Shown in pieces: positions 10,288-20,056 of a stretch of 64,000 bases of DNA (position 1 is its first letter; every line of letters starts with the position of its first letter). The position numbers were made by a program, and so were the translations under genes. The notes under the pieces are model-generated. The model saw nothing but the letters and a program-made list of their open reading frames with translations, did no database searches and had not been told where the DNA came from. The DNA comes from Sepioteuthis lessoniana (Eukaryota > Mollusca > Cephalopoda > Myopsida > Loliginidae): the NCBI GenBank assembly GCA_963585895.1, contig OY757939.1, positions 23,155,077 to 23,219,076 of the forward strand, in the 5' to 3' direction.

Positions 10288-10375
10288 GATAAGCTAAGAA
10301 ATACCCAGTTGGCCAAAATGAGAAGAGGCTATGATAGGCCAAGAAATACCCAGTTGGCCAAAATGAGAAGAGGCA
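10288..10375 (+). repeat. 45-bp direct tandem repeat, two copies
   Basis: AAGAAATACCCAGTTGGCCA and AAATGAGAAGAGGC appear twice with a 45-bp period inside the K element. The two copies are nearly identical, so the duplication is young relative to the host element. Confidence 0.9.
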
Positions 10376-10846
10376 TTATAACCATAGCAAAAGGATATAA
10401 GTTAATTGCAGTTTAACTTTATAAATGTGTATGAGTAAATACTTTTAAAATAACAGTGTGGGATCTTAGAATTGAAGTTTTACTCGTCAGTAAAATAACC
10501 TTCAAGTGATCTTTACTTAAAATATTGTATCCTGTAAGTTCAGTATTGATACCAAACGTGTGTATATTCAATAAACTCCAATTGTGTCTCATTACACAGT
10601 CATTATTCCAGGAATGTGTGGTGTAATTTTTTCCCTGAAATCAGAATTCCATCAACCGTATATGAAACATGCAAATATTACACATTAGATCTTATATTTG
10701 TATGAATTCACAATCTATTGTGCTATCATGAAATTGTGCAAATAAACATACCACTGTTGTTTGACAGGCCACATGTGTACTGTGACATGCTGGTTAGTAT
10801 TTACAATCAGTGCATCAGCTGTTTGAAATGGCATATGATATAACAT

Positions 10847-10972
10847 GGGTGATGTAATGGTTAGCAAACTAGACTAGCAAACCTTCACAAGTGAGCTTGA
10901 GTCACATTGGGTGCCCAACTCATATAGCCTTGTGCTACATCTAAGGAAAAAGCTTAGTAAATTCCTAATATA
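10847..10972 (+). repeat. SINE-D inside the K element
   Basis: GGTGATGTAATGGTTAGCAA (A-box region) and GAGCTTGAGTCACATTGGGT (B-box region) are followed by GCCTTGTGCTACATCTAAGG and the AAGCTTAGTAAAT end. The sequence is absent at the equivalent point of the K copy at 44.6 kb, which acts as an empty site. Confidence 0.85.
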
Positions 10973-11246
10973 ATACTTAATTTGTATTACAGTTTTATTA
11001 TTTTATATCCTTTGTGTTAATTTGTTAAATATATTCATCAAACACAATTTTAAGTTGGAAATGTTTATGGCAGTCGGCTGGAGTTATGATAAGTGGTGTA
11101 TATCAATTTTCAGGAGTACCGTTCCACTGGTTGACCCCTCTGTGGTAGAGGTTTAGATTTTAGCCCTGCTCTAAGAGTTGAGCCTTAGTTTTATAGACAT
11201 GTTTTTCATGCTTAAAACATCAACTTGTATGCTGCAATTTATGGTA

Positions 11247-11528
11247 GTTGGAAATAAATTTCTATTTCTATTCACTGATCTTGGATTTCCTGGAATTGTG
11301 AGAATTATATAAAAAGATAAGTAGGCTTCAGTTAATTATCAAGGAACTGAAATTGAATTCATTTACCTAAGCACTATTTTTGCTTTTTCAGCTGAAACAA
11401 AATGCCATTATGGAACCCCCCCCCCCAAGCACAATTTTCTTCTTTAAAGAATATTTAATTCTTTTATTTTTTTCATTTTTAGTATTTTTATTGAAAGATA
11501 GGTATATATATATATAGTGCATTTATAA
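11247..11528. other. unassigned sequence with C-run
   Basis: Contains a 10-bp C homopolymer near 11,418. Otherwise AT-rich with no recognised feature. Confidence 0.4.
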
Positions 11529-11626
11529 GTGGAGAAATCCAGGGAAAAGAGTAGCGCCCTCCCTTAGTGTAGTAGCTATTGAAAAGGGAGCCTTCTGGTC
11601 GCCCTTGACTATGGTCCCCAACCTAC
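11529..11626 (+). repeat. SINE-A 3' fragment
   Basis: Only the last ~100 bp remain (GAGTAGCGCCCTCCCTTAGT through CGCCCTTGACTATGGT). The tRNA-like head is absent. Confidence 0.8.
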
Positions 11627-12041
11627 CTATAATATATATATATTGTGTGTGTATAATATATATGTATGCATGTAATTTAAAAAATCTTTAGCTTGTATAT
11701 ATCACTTGAGATAATATTTTCATATCTTATTTCTTGTTTGTCAAGACACTAATTCTAAATATGCACATACAAAGGGAAATAGGACACTCTACCTACAACA
11801 GTAACTTTTTCATATTTAATCTATCACATAGAGATTTTGTATATGGGAAATAAATGAATCAGTAAAAAAGAAAAAAGGATTTTACTCCTCTCCCGTGATA
11901 ATTGTTACATTTGCATATAAATTTCATATACTAAATCTTATAATTTTTGGATGGGTAATGTAAGCTCCCCCCTGCCTCATATTCATTTAAAGGTTGCTCT
12001 TGTGTCAAGTTTAACTTTATTTATTGAATTTGTATCATTAT
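11627..12041. other. unassigned sequence with short TA/TG tract
   Basis: Opens with a TA/TG microsatellite-like stretch (11,630-11,670). No gene or named repeat after it. Confidence 0.4.
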
Positions 12042-12452
12042 AAAGGCATGCCAACATTAGAGATTTTTTTGGACTCTCTCTTGACATCTATCCTTATTAG
12101 CCATCACACTTGATAAGTCTTTTAGATAGTATCCAGTATCTGCACAGAGTTGGTGGATGTGAATTTTTTTCTGGCTGGCCAACACTGGTGTGTCCATGTG
12201 TAGGAGTCAATAGAACATTACTTATGAGTTTGTTCTTTCTTCTACAGTGTTCAGCATGTCTTGCTTATCTTGCTTGGAGGGTTTGTGAGATGGGAGGTAA
12301 GTGGCTGTAAAGCTGCTGTTTCACAGGATGCCGCTTTCAATATTCATCCAGAACAGCATGCTACATCTTTGTGTAGTTCCCATCTTGCTTTTTCTCCAAT
12401 CATTTTGCTAGAGTCCAAGTATGAGCCATACAGTACTACTGACAGGGCTACA
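12042..12452 (-). pseudogene. RTE-like LINE, 3' fragment
   Basis: Minus-strand reading gives decayed reverse-transcriptase C-terminal sequence, in the same order as 41,637-42,110 but with many stops and frameshifts. Landmarks on the plus strand are GCCAACACTGGTGTGTCCAT, AGCATGTCTTGCTTATCTTG and CATTTTGCTAGAGTCCAAGT, all shared with 60,000-60,428 and 28,885-29,815. An R element abuts its 5' side at 12,453. Confidence 0.7.
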
Positions 12453-13100
12453 GCTTGGCTGTAGAATACACCAACTGCATCTCTGCAGAGGGGTAAGGAC
12501 TGCCTACCCACCCACAAACAGGTATTCTGGATATGAGACTAAACCTTCTGATGGTGAGGCTCCAGTAATGCTGGGGCTTTGGGGAATACGGGGTACCCAT
12601 TAATTGCCATCACTCCTAGATCTACTCTTTCCCAGGGTGGTAGTGTCTGATAGGGTCCTATCTATGGGTAAAATAGAACTATTTGACATTCAGACCGAGT
12701 GCAAACAAATGACTTGTGCTTAATTGATTTGTTTGAAATAGAACTGTTTGATCATTTAACTGTGTGCAAACAAATGACTGATTTTTAATTGAATTGAATT
12801 GTTAGTTATATATAGCAATATTTGGGACCATTTAACTTTGTTGACTAATTATTTATATCTAATATATATGTATTAAGAGGATTTATTAGTTAGTAGATAG
12901 ATAGCAATACTTGAAACTATTTAACTTTGTTGACTTATGCTAAATTGAATTGTTAGAAATAGAATTATTTTATCATTTAACTGTGGATCTACAAAATGTG
13001 TTTGTTAATCATATACATATATTTGATGTATATTTAAAAACAGGATTTGGCATTGAATAACCAACAATGGTTGATCTGCCATAAAACCAAATCAAACCAA
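12453..13100 (+). mobile_element. R retroposon
   Basis: Head CTGTAGAATACACCAACTGC (first bases lost at the LINE junction), complete block order, internal AACTGTGTGCAAACAAATGA array, and hairpin tail GGATTTGGCATTGAATAACC ending in AAATCAAACCAA. Confidence 0.85.
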
Positions 13101-13382
13101 GCTCTAACAAAAAAAAATCTTGCTGTATTGTCATTTTTATGGTCATATGCATACAAAAATCTCAACATCCTATAAATATGTTGTCTCAGTTTTTCATACA
13201 TGGAGTGATTGTTAAAGAGATTCCAGTTCTTTTTATTTGTCACTTACTTACAAATTAAGGTGTATCCTTTTTTATAGCTACCGTATATAGTCCTGTATAA
13301 TTTAACCTTCGATTTCTTATTACAAAGTCATTAATTTATGGAATAAAATTTTCAAGCCAAGAGTAACTTGTAGTAAATAGAA

Positions 13383-13699
13383 TAGGCAATCAGAGTTCAA
13401 ATCCTGGACAAGGCAGACTGGGCTTTTTAACCTCGGCATCGCAACAAATCGAGGGGAAAGAAAATTAAAAAATCAAACCTCTTAAACTATGCTTAAAAAT
13501 TGACCTTATGTTGCATCCTGCTCATGGGGAGTGAATGGGTAGTAATTTACTAAGCTTTTTACTTAGATGTGGCACAAGGCCATTGGTATGGGGCACCCAA
13601 TGAGACTCGAACTCACTCATGTGAGCTTGTCTAGCTTGCTAACCATTACACCACCAGAGGTGCCCTGGGGAGTGAATGGGTAAATACATACTTGTCCTT
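13383..13699 (+). repeat. SINE-C, internally deleted, split by SINE-D
   Basis: Starts at CAGAGTTCAAATCCTGGAC (B-box), jumps over part of the body, continues with CTTAAAAATTGACCTTATGT, is interrupted at 13,542-13,665, and resumes with GGGTAAATACATACTTG. Confidence 0.8.
13542..13665 (-). repeat. SINE-D with perfect 17-bp TSD
   Basis: A 124-bp insertion flanked by TGGGGAGTGAATGGGTA at 13,525-13,541 and 13,666-13,682. Complement head reads GGCACCTCTGGTGGTGTAAT, then GTTAGCAAGCT; its tail ends in AAAAAGCTTAGTAAATTAC. The exact duplication marks a recent insertion. Confidence 0.95.
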
Positions 13700-13930
13700 C
13701 CTATTTTTGATTTACAAAATTATCTCATATATGGGTCACTGCCAATTTTCCTCCCTTTAAATTAGATCTTCAAAATTAAACCTATACATTAGTATATATG
13801 GTATTTAAATCTACTTAGCTTAGTCTGAAACAAGGTCACAATTATTTAGTCGTTCCCTGGGAACCCAATCAGAACATAAGATACAATAATAATGGTTTGT
13901 TAGGCAAGCTTAGTATTATCCTTCAGTGAA

Positions 13931-14142
13931 TGAAGAGTGCCTATAGTGTAGTGGTTAATATGCTTGACTATTGCATTCAGTTTCAGACTAATACCTTTGC
14001 AAAAAAGTATGAATCTCCTTATCCTCCCAGCAATAGGTTAGATAATACCACTATTATTATTCTACAAGGAGAATAGCTTTGACCTTAAATAACCCTTGAA
14101 GGTTGATATACCATTAAACAAAGAAACCACACCAACCCAACC
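13931..14142 (+). repeat. SINE-B, head shortened
   Basis: CTATAGTGTAGTGGTTAATA begins the head. The B-box segment is deleted between the dominant TGACTATTGCATTC and TTTCAGACTAATACC. The tail CCTTAAATAACCCTTGAAGG retains the hairpin and ends in AAACCACACCAACCC. Confidence 0.8.
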
Positions 14143-14241
14143 ATGGATATTACAGCTATTTTGTGTCTGTTCTTATGATTAACAATCCTCTATTTACCCA
14201 TATACCTTATTCTACATCCTCGATCCTAATTAAAACTAGAT

Positions 14242-14352
14242 GCAGGTGCTTGTGGCTAAACAGTTTTTATCATAGGAAATAAACTTGGCAGCCTAAGTTC
14301 AAATCCTAGATAATTCTGTTTGTGTTTCACTTGATGCCAATGTCATTGGACA
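14242..14352 (+). repeat. SINE-C head fragment
   Basis: GGTGCTTGTGGCTAAACAGT, then AAGTTCAAATCCTAGATAAT (B-box) and a CACTTGATGCCAATG block. The 3' half is missing. Confidence 0.7.
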
Positions 14353-14366
14353 AAGCTTCTCTTCTT

Positions 14367-14599
14367 CTTGAGTATCCCTTCATTCTGAACCAGAGTGGTG
14401 GTAGTACCTGTTAGGGTCTCATCTATGGGTCAAATAGATCCATTTGAAGATTATTTGTATTCAGTAGGACTGTGTTTAGGGGTGGGGAAACAAAAATCTC
14501 TGAAAACTGCTCAAAAAAGGTAAATATGAATAATATAAAATGTAAATATAAATAATAGAATAACCCTTGATGGGTTGAAATGTCATTAAAATGAATCTT
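14367..14599 (+). mobile_element. R2 retroposon, internally deleted
   Basis: GTAGTACCTGTTAGGGTCTC and CTATGGGTCAAATAGATCC lead into an AT-rich middle and the R2 tail AATAACCCTTGATGGGTTGA. The head is absent. Confidence 0.7.
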
Positions 14600-15320
14600 T
14601 TCTTCCCAGCTATTGGTAAGTAATAGGGCAGATGGGGCTCTCTAGACTTGTAATTAGGGAAATAGGTGTAGGAGAAAGAAAAACTCAATTCAAAACCAAG
14701 AAGTATTGGGTTAGCAACTCCACTTCATAAAAATATACTTGTTACTTAAACTGGGGTAACGTTACCGATGTGGGGCATGGCTGCCCCCCCCCACTCTATT
14801 AGGAGCCTATCGGATTAAAACAATGAAAACCAGATTTTGATCCATATAACTGGTTCTTATTAAATTGGTTACAAGGTAGGTTGGATTCATATCTTTCCAA
14901 AACGTAATTGGGCAAATATGAAATTAAGTAGATTTTGAATGCAGGATTCCATTTTCTTATTGCTAAAATTTTCAACAATGGTTTGTATATAGTAGTTATG
15001 TATTTGATATCTTGATTTGTATAATATTGACACTAATTGCACTATAGAAAAAAATAATGTGGACACTTTGTGTGAGAAAAGGAAGATAATAAAGAAAATT
15101 AAATTAACTTGTTTTCACTATGAAAATAACTTCATCTGAAGTAAAATTTTATTTTACAAAACAAAAGTTTACATATGACTAGAGGAAAAGAAGTGTGCCT
15201 CATTTTTTCATTTTTTAAATTTTACATTTTTATATATAGATATTCTGTATTGGTTAAGTTTTGGACCTTATTATATGAAATGCAGGATATCTATCTATCT
15301 AGTAAAACAACAGTAAGTAA
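14600..15320. other. unassigned AT-rich sequence
   Basis: Includes a C-run at ~14,784 and short ATCT repeats at ~15,288. No coding or RNA-gene signal. Confidence 0.45.
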
Positions 15321-15455
15321 GTAAAGTTGGTGACCGTAGTTGAGGGCGACCTGAAGGCTCCCTTTTCAATAGCTGCTCCACTGAGGTGTAGGGGGAGTCT
15401 TTAGTAGACTCAGCCTGAGATTGAACCCTGGTCTCTTGGCCATTGGTGAACACTA
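15321..15455 (-). repeat. SINE-A, internally deleted
   Basis: GTAAAGTTGGTGACCGTAGT begins the 3' end. The middle ~120 bp are gone (join near 15,392). The B-box complement GAGATTGAACCC and part of the head remain. Confidence 0.8.
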
Positions 15456-15730
15456 GGGTACTATTTAACCCATAGTTGGTGGGGTGGGGGTTCATATCTT
15501 TCCCAAATCTGAAAATGAATGTAGTAATTTACTAAACTTTTTGCTGAGATGTGGCACAAAGCCATATGAATGGGGCATCCAATGAGACTCAAATTCACTC
15601 ATGAAGGTTTGCTAGTCGAGCTTGCTAACCATTACACCAACCAAGGTGCCTCTGAAAGTTAATGTAATAGTGTGACTGAAATTCAAACTTGCAGTTCAGC
15701 ACATTAGCCGCTATGCGATGGAACTACCCC
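15456..15730 (-). repeat. SINE-B split by SINE-D
   Basis: 15,456-15,519 is the complement of the SINE-B body (GGTATTTAACCCATAG-like, TTCATATCTTTCCCAAATC). 15,653-15,730 is the complement of its head (GAAATTCAAACTTGCAGTTC, CACATTAGCCGCTATGCGAT). The hairpin tail is missing. Confidence 0.75.
15520..15652 (-). repeat. SINE-D inside SINE-B
   Basis: AGTAATTTACTAAACTTTTT and GCCATATGAATGGGGCATCC lead to the head complement GCTAACCATTACACCAACCA. Imperfect flanking repeats (GAAAATGAATGTA / GAAAGTTAATGTA) are a plausible decayed TSD. Confidence 0.85.
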
Positions 15731-15755
15731 CACCTCTTTTGTTTCTATTTCAGTT

Positions 15756-15850
15756 TTAAGACTAAACAGACTAAAATAAATATTTATTTATTTCATAAAC
15801 GTTTCAATGTTGTTTTTATTATGCTACTGTCTAATTTTTATAATGTTGTT
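15756..15850 (+). repeat. dispersed repeat I
   Basis: AAGACTAAACAGACTAAAAT then ATTTATTTCATAAACGTTTC resembles 24,130-24,190 and 24,419-24,475. In both places SINE-A lies nearby. Confidence 0.55.
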
Positions 15851-15870
15851 TTTATTACTCACTTACAAAT

Positions 15871-15927
<57 letters not shown>
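15871..15927. repeat. (CA)n(TA)n microsatellite
   Basis: Short CA run followed by ~22 TA units directly abutting the 3' end of the SINE-A at 15,929. Confidence 0.95.
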
Positions 15928-15928
<1 letters not shown>

Positions 15929-15931
<3 letters not shown>

Positions 15932-16187
15932 AGTAGGTGACTATAGTCAAAGGCAACCCAAAAGCTCCCTTTTCAATATCTACTACACAGAAGTGTAGAG
16001 GATGGCACTACTTCTTTCCCTTGATTGCTCCACTTTATCCTTGATATGTATCTTATAATGCTGAGTGTTAAGCAAGGAGGTATCAAGTACCGTTTTTTTT
16101 GAGTCTTTGGTAAGACTCAACCTGGGATTGAACCCCAGTCTCCCAGGCCATTGGCTAACACTGTACCCTCTAGACCAATGGGCCGGT
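15929..16187 (-). repeat. SINE-A, full length
   Basis: Runs from AAGTAGGTGACTATAGTCAA to the head complement TCTAGACCAATGGGCCGGT, with the B-box complement GGGATTGAACCCC intact. Confidence 0.9.
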
Positions 16188-16262
16188 TGATTTTAGCATT
16201 AAATAACCCACAACAGTTGATATGCCATAAAACACCAACCAACCAGTCAGCCAGCCAGCCAA
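16188..16262 (+). mobile_element. orphan R/SINE-B hairpin tail
   Basis: GCATTAAATAACCCACAACA, then GTTGATATGCCATAAAAC, then a CCAACCAACCAG stretch that grades into GCCA repeats. Only the tail of its parent element remains. Confidence 0.75.
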
Positions 16263-16487
16263 GATGGTATTTTTTGGTCTGAAAACCTCCATTTGATGTT
16301 TCCGAATAATTTTTTTCTCATTATTCCCTGAAAGTTTTAGTTCTATTTCATCTGATTATAGTATCTTCTCCCAAAATGAGATAGGCTTATCAATATATTA
16401 ATTTGCAAATATTTGATGATTTAAAGGCTAACCTTTAGAAAAGAGGTTTTATGGGATCAGTATGCTTAGAAGCCTACTCTGCACAGG

Positions 16488-16650
16488 GTTCTAGTAATGG
16501 TACATATGTTTCAGCCATTGTACTCTTTAGCCTTCTTCAGGTGCCTTTTGTCATACTTAGTAACCTTGGAATACTGTATATGATAAAAAGCACCTGAAGA
16601 AGTCAGGTGAGTACAGTGGCCAAAACATGAGTATGGCAACCAAGATGAGT
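16488..16650. repeat. inverted fold-back repeat
   Basis: The left arm (TAGTAATGGTACATATGTTT, CCTTCTTCAGGTGCCTTTT) is mirrored by the right arm (AAAAAGCACCTGAAGAAGTC, CAAAACATGAGTATGGCAAC) around a ~35-bp spacer. The CTTCTTCAGGTG motif links it to SINE-F-like units. Confidence 0.75.
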
Positions 16651-17077
16651 CTAGTAATCTGCAATGTGTAGAGAATGATAATATTGCCTCATCTCAGAAA
16701 TATAGACAGATATTGTGTTTGGTTTTATTTGCACCGGTCTTATCTCTCTTGAACTTTAGATTGATATTTCAAACAGTTGATTTTTGGGTTAGTAAATTGT
16801 TTTGAAATGATATCATATCAACTGCCTGACTTGTAGACTTCAATAATCTTGGTTCAAATTTCTAAACTATGTCCAGATGTCTTCCCTATTATCTAAATAT
16901 GCAAAACTCCTGTTACTAAAAGAATTTTATTCAAAAGAAAAAATACACCACAGTTAAAAATTAGTGCTGTGGATTTTTTTGAAACAAGTGATAATGATAA
17001 AAATGTTTAAAAAAAAAAATGTTAACATTGGAAGTTCCTTTATGATATTCGAATTTAAAAGTCTCTAGAAATAAAGT
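16651..17077. other. unassigned sequence
   Basis: No gene or repeat recognised. Confidence 0.45.
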
Positions 17078-17316
17078 GGGGAATGCCTATGGTATAGTGG
17101 CTAATGTGCTGGACTGGGACATTGTTGTAAGCAAGTTCAAACTCCAGTCTCGCTATTACTTTCACTTTTGAAATGATACCCTTGGTAAAGGTAAGAACTG
17201 CCTTATGCCTTCAGCTATAGGTTAAATAGTACCACTACTGTTCTTCTACAAAGATGGATTCGATATTAAAAAACCAATGAATGTTCATATGCCATTAAAC
17301 AAAGAAACCAAATCAA
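17078..17316 (+). repeat. SINE-B, full length
   Basis: CTATGGTATAGTGGCTAATG, B-box CAAGTTCAAACTCC, body GCTATAGGTTAAATAG and tail ending AAACAAAGAAACCAAATCAA. The inner stem of the tail hairpin is weakened here (AAAACCAATGAATGTT). Confidence 0.85.
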
Positions 17317-17332
17317 TACACACATACACATA

Positions 17333-17522
17333 TATGTATTAACTCAACCTCTCTGCATTTTCAAGATGTGACACAGGATCAATTTTTAAGCTGAGTTCAA
17401 CAAGTTTGAATTCAGAGTTTTCCTTCTCCTAGACTAGTTTCCTTACTAAGTTTAAAGAGCTCGGTTTGCTCTACTATTTATCCATAGCTGGAAGGAGAAT
17501 TGTTGGATTCATACCTTTCCAT
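17333..17522 (-). repeat. SINE-C, head missing
   Basis: Complement of the tail and body (TTTGAATTCAGAGTTTTCCT, CTCTACTATTTATCCATAGC, TTGGATTCATACCTTTCC). The tRNA-like part is absent. Confidence 0.8.
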
Positions 17523-17610
17523 ATATAGTAGTATGTGTCCCATCTTGCCTCTGTAGAGTATAAAATTACATACACAAAGGAAAGGTGAATCAAATGCTGC
17601 TAGCATATTG

Positions 17611-17870
17611 TAAGTAAAGTTGGCGACTATAGTTGAGTGACCAGAAGGCTTCCTTTTTCAATAGCTACTACACCCAGGTGTAGGGGAGGGTGCTACTCCT
17701 TCTCCTGGATTGCTCCACTTTACTCTTGATACATACCTTATATTGCTGTTTGCCTAGCAAGGAAGTATCAAGTACCATTTTTAAAGTCTTTGGTATGATG
17801 TGGCCAGGGATGGAACCCAGGTCTCCAGGACCATTGGCAAACACTCTACCCACTAGACCAATGAGCCGGT
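17611..17870 (-). repeat. SINE-A, full length
   Basis: GTAAAGTTGGCGACTATAGT to CACTAGACCAATGAGCCGGT on the plus strand. The B-box complement reads GGGATGGAACCC, one mismatch from the family. Confidence 0.9.
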
Positions 17871-17875
17871 GTGTG

Positions 17876-17926
<51 letters not shown>

Positions 17927-17929
17927 ATA
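17871..17929. repeat. (TG)(TA)n microsatellite
   Basis: About 17 TA units framed by GTGTGT runs, directly attached to the SINE-A head end. Confidence 0.95.
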
Positions 17930-18018
17930 TATTTATTAGTATGTGTCCCACCTTTCTTCTGTAGAGTATAAAATTACATACACAAAGGAAAGGTGGATCA
18001 AATGCAACTAACATATTG

Positions 18019-18390
18019 TGTTCCTAAAGAAACTGTTATCACTATAATGATGCTTACAAAACCATGGTATCAATGATTCGTTCACTTGATAGTGACACCA
18101 ACTTCTTTAACATTATCATTGGAGTCTTGCAAGGAGATACATAAGCACCATATATGTTTAGAATCTGCCGAGATAATTTACTATGAATGTTAGTAGATCT
18201 AATTTTTAAAAAAATGGTTTCACATTAAAAAAAAGACAAGAATTAAACGATATCCCATAGAAACTATGACAGATGCAGACTATGCAGGTAACCAAGAACT
18301 TCTCACAAATAAAAAAAACAACTTGTAAGTGACATTCTGTTATGGACTCCTGCACATGGACACGCCATTATTGGCTGTCCAGCAAGGACA
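18019..18390. other. unassigned sequence
   Basis: AT-rich with no recognised feature. Confidence 0.45.
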
Positions 18391-18675
18391 TCAGGAGGTG
18401 CTCGTGGAGTAATGGTTATTGTTGGAAATGGACATGGAGAACTGAGTTCAAATCCTGGATGAGGTTGTTTGCATTTCAAAATGTGCTAATACCCTTGGGA
18501 AAGGTATGAATCTATCTATTCTCCCTAGTTGGACTGACTGGACTCTTTAACCTTGGTTATGCAACCAGTTTAGAATAAGGAAAACTCTGAATTCAAACCT
18601 GTTAAACTCTGCTTAAAAAAATTGACCTTGTGTCACATTCTGCTCATGTAAGGAGGGCTAGGTAAATACAAACAT
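18391..18675 (+). repeat. SINE-C, full length
   Basis: GGAGGTGCTCGTGGAGTAAT starts the tRNA-like head, with B-box GAGTTCAAATCC. The body has TGCTAATACCCTTGGGAAAG and CTCTGAATTCAAACCTGTTA, and the end has GGTAAATACAAAC. Confidence 0.9.
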
Positions 18676-18811
18676 TGATCAGCTCTGTATAGATACTAGA
18701 TGCACTTTGGAAGGTGTTTCAGGACCAGTGGATGATAAGGATGGATGGCAAGAGAACTCTATGCTCTAATAATGATTTGATAATATATAAAATAAATCTT
18801 CAAAACAATAC

Positions 18812-19015
18812 CATTAACACAGCATACATCTGTGAAGTTAAATTATCTACTTTTGTCTTGTGCTCTAACAATTCATTTTATAACAAAAATATTTACCTAG
18901 AAACTATTTGCTTATAAATCATATACTTATATATTATATTAAAAAACTGATTTGGTATTAAATAACCCACAACAGTTGATGTGCCATTAAGGAAAATAAC
19001 CAACCAACCCAGATA
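18812..19015 (+). mobile_element. R retroposon, 3' part
   Basis: CTCTAACAATTCATTTTATA and GAAACTATTTGCTTATAAAT are R-internal phrases also seen at 50.2 kb. The tail GGTATTAAATAACCCACAAC ends with ACCAACCAACCC. Confidence 0.75.
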
Positions 19016-19124
19016 TAAACATTCTTACTCTACTTAAAAAAGAAAATGTAGATAAACATTCTTGTCAACACATTATTGGAATCTTCCCCAGATAATCTCC
19101 ATAATATCAGTTCTGCTTTTCTTA

Positions 19125-19278
19125 TAAAGATACTCTCATAGAAATATTAACATTTTTTTTAATCACCTGTGAGAGATTCCATGAATGTGCTGACTGGAAT
19201 GGTGAACATATGTAGACTGTTTGAAATTATATCATAAAGGCACTCCTATATGAGTGTTAACATTTTTTAATCACCCTG
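19125..19278 (+). repeat. ~109-bp tandem duplication
   Basis: AAAGATACTCTCATAGAAAT-ATTAACATTTTTTTTAATCACC and AAAGGCACTCCTATATGAGT-GTTAACATTTTTTAATCACC lie 109 bp apart. Origin unknown. Confidence 0.6.
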
Positions 19279-19494
19279 TATATATGAAAAATTGTTTTCC
19301 TATTTATACATAACATTTCTTTTTCAATTTTTTTATTTGTTATTAACTAGGGATTCTAGAAAGTTCTTGCATATTAATCTGCCAAACATCTATAACTTGT
19401 TCCATCTAACAGGAAAACTGAACTACTACAATATTTTAAAATTTATTCTCCTAAAGAAACTAATATTGTACCAATAATTTCACTCATAACTGGA

Positions 19495-20050
19495 TCTAAC
19501 TCAGTGAGATTTTTATTACTGCAATACACTTGAAATAGGCTAACTTAGAGAATAAAGTAATTTCCTGTCCAATTTTCAATTGAATTATAATTAGGGGTGG
19601 TGGTTTGTGCTTGTGCTGAATCCCATTTCTTTTTTAATTATCCAAATTCTCAATATAATGAAATTTGAATTAGTCCTTCACTTTTTCCTAAATAGAACCA
19701 TAAATATAATCATGGACTACTGTTACAATGGGAACTCAACAGGTTCATCTTGTATATTATTAAAATTTTCATTGTTTTTGTGTGTAAGGGTAACCATAAC
19801 TTAACAAAAACAGCACATTGTAGCAAGATTTGTATTAGAGCAATACATTTAAAATGTCCTAAGCAATTTCCTGTTCATTATTTAACTGAATGATTATTTT
19901 ATGACATCTGCATTTCTGCTGAATATTATTATTCTTTTTTTAACAATCCAAATTCTTGTTATAATAGTGATAATTCTAAAATTCAAACTAGTATCCTTTA
20001 CTTTTTTCTAAATAGAAACCCCAGTATCACTATGGAACATTGTTACAATT
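19495..20050. repeat. tandem repeat, ~315-bp period, nearly two units
   Basis: GAGATTTTTATTACTGCAAT ... AAGTAATTTCCTGTCCAATT ... CTTTTTCCTAAATAGAACCA ... ATCATGG recurs as CAAGATTTGTATTAGAGCAA ... AAGCAATTTCCTGTTCATTA ... CTTTTTTCTAAATAGAAACC ... CACTATGG. The family also supplies the 1,830-2,245 block and resembles 51,400-51,930. Confidence 0.75.
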
Positions 20051-20056
20051 GTAAGA

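Larger units (their letters stand above)
10174..11246. mobile_element. K-family TIR element, ~1.07 kb, carrying SINE-D
   Basis: The left end ACCGTAAGTTAGGGCATACA and right end CAACTTGTATGCTGCAATTT ATGGTAG are the same termini as in the shorter copy at 44,391-44,914 (opposite orientation). The interior matches that copy over the CAGCTG...GGCATATGATAT and CAAACACAATTTTAAGTT stretches. It has no transposase ORF, so it is non-autonomous. Confidence 0.75.
13279..13803. mobile_element. L-family TIR element hosting nested SINEs
   Basis: Left end TACCGTATATAGTCCTGTAT and right-end complement TACCATATATACTAATGTAT form imperfect inverted repeats followed on both sides by a TTTAA-rich block. Inside lie SINE-C and, within that, SINE-D. 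The element's own sequence is only ~200 bp, so it was a MITE. The outer boundary is less certain than the inner ones. Confidence 0.6.
17530..18018. repeat. ~80-bp direct repeats flanking SINE-A plus microsatellite
   Basis: 17,530-17,611 and 17,938-18,018 are near copies (AGTATGTGTCCCA, GAGTATAAAATTACATACAC, AAAGGAAAGGTG, ACATATTG). Between them sit SINE-A and a TA/TG tract. The repeats are far too long for an ordinary target-site duplication. Confidence 0.9.
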
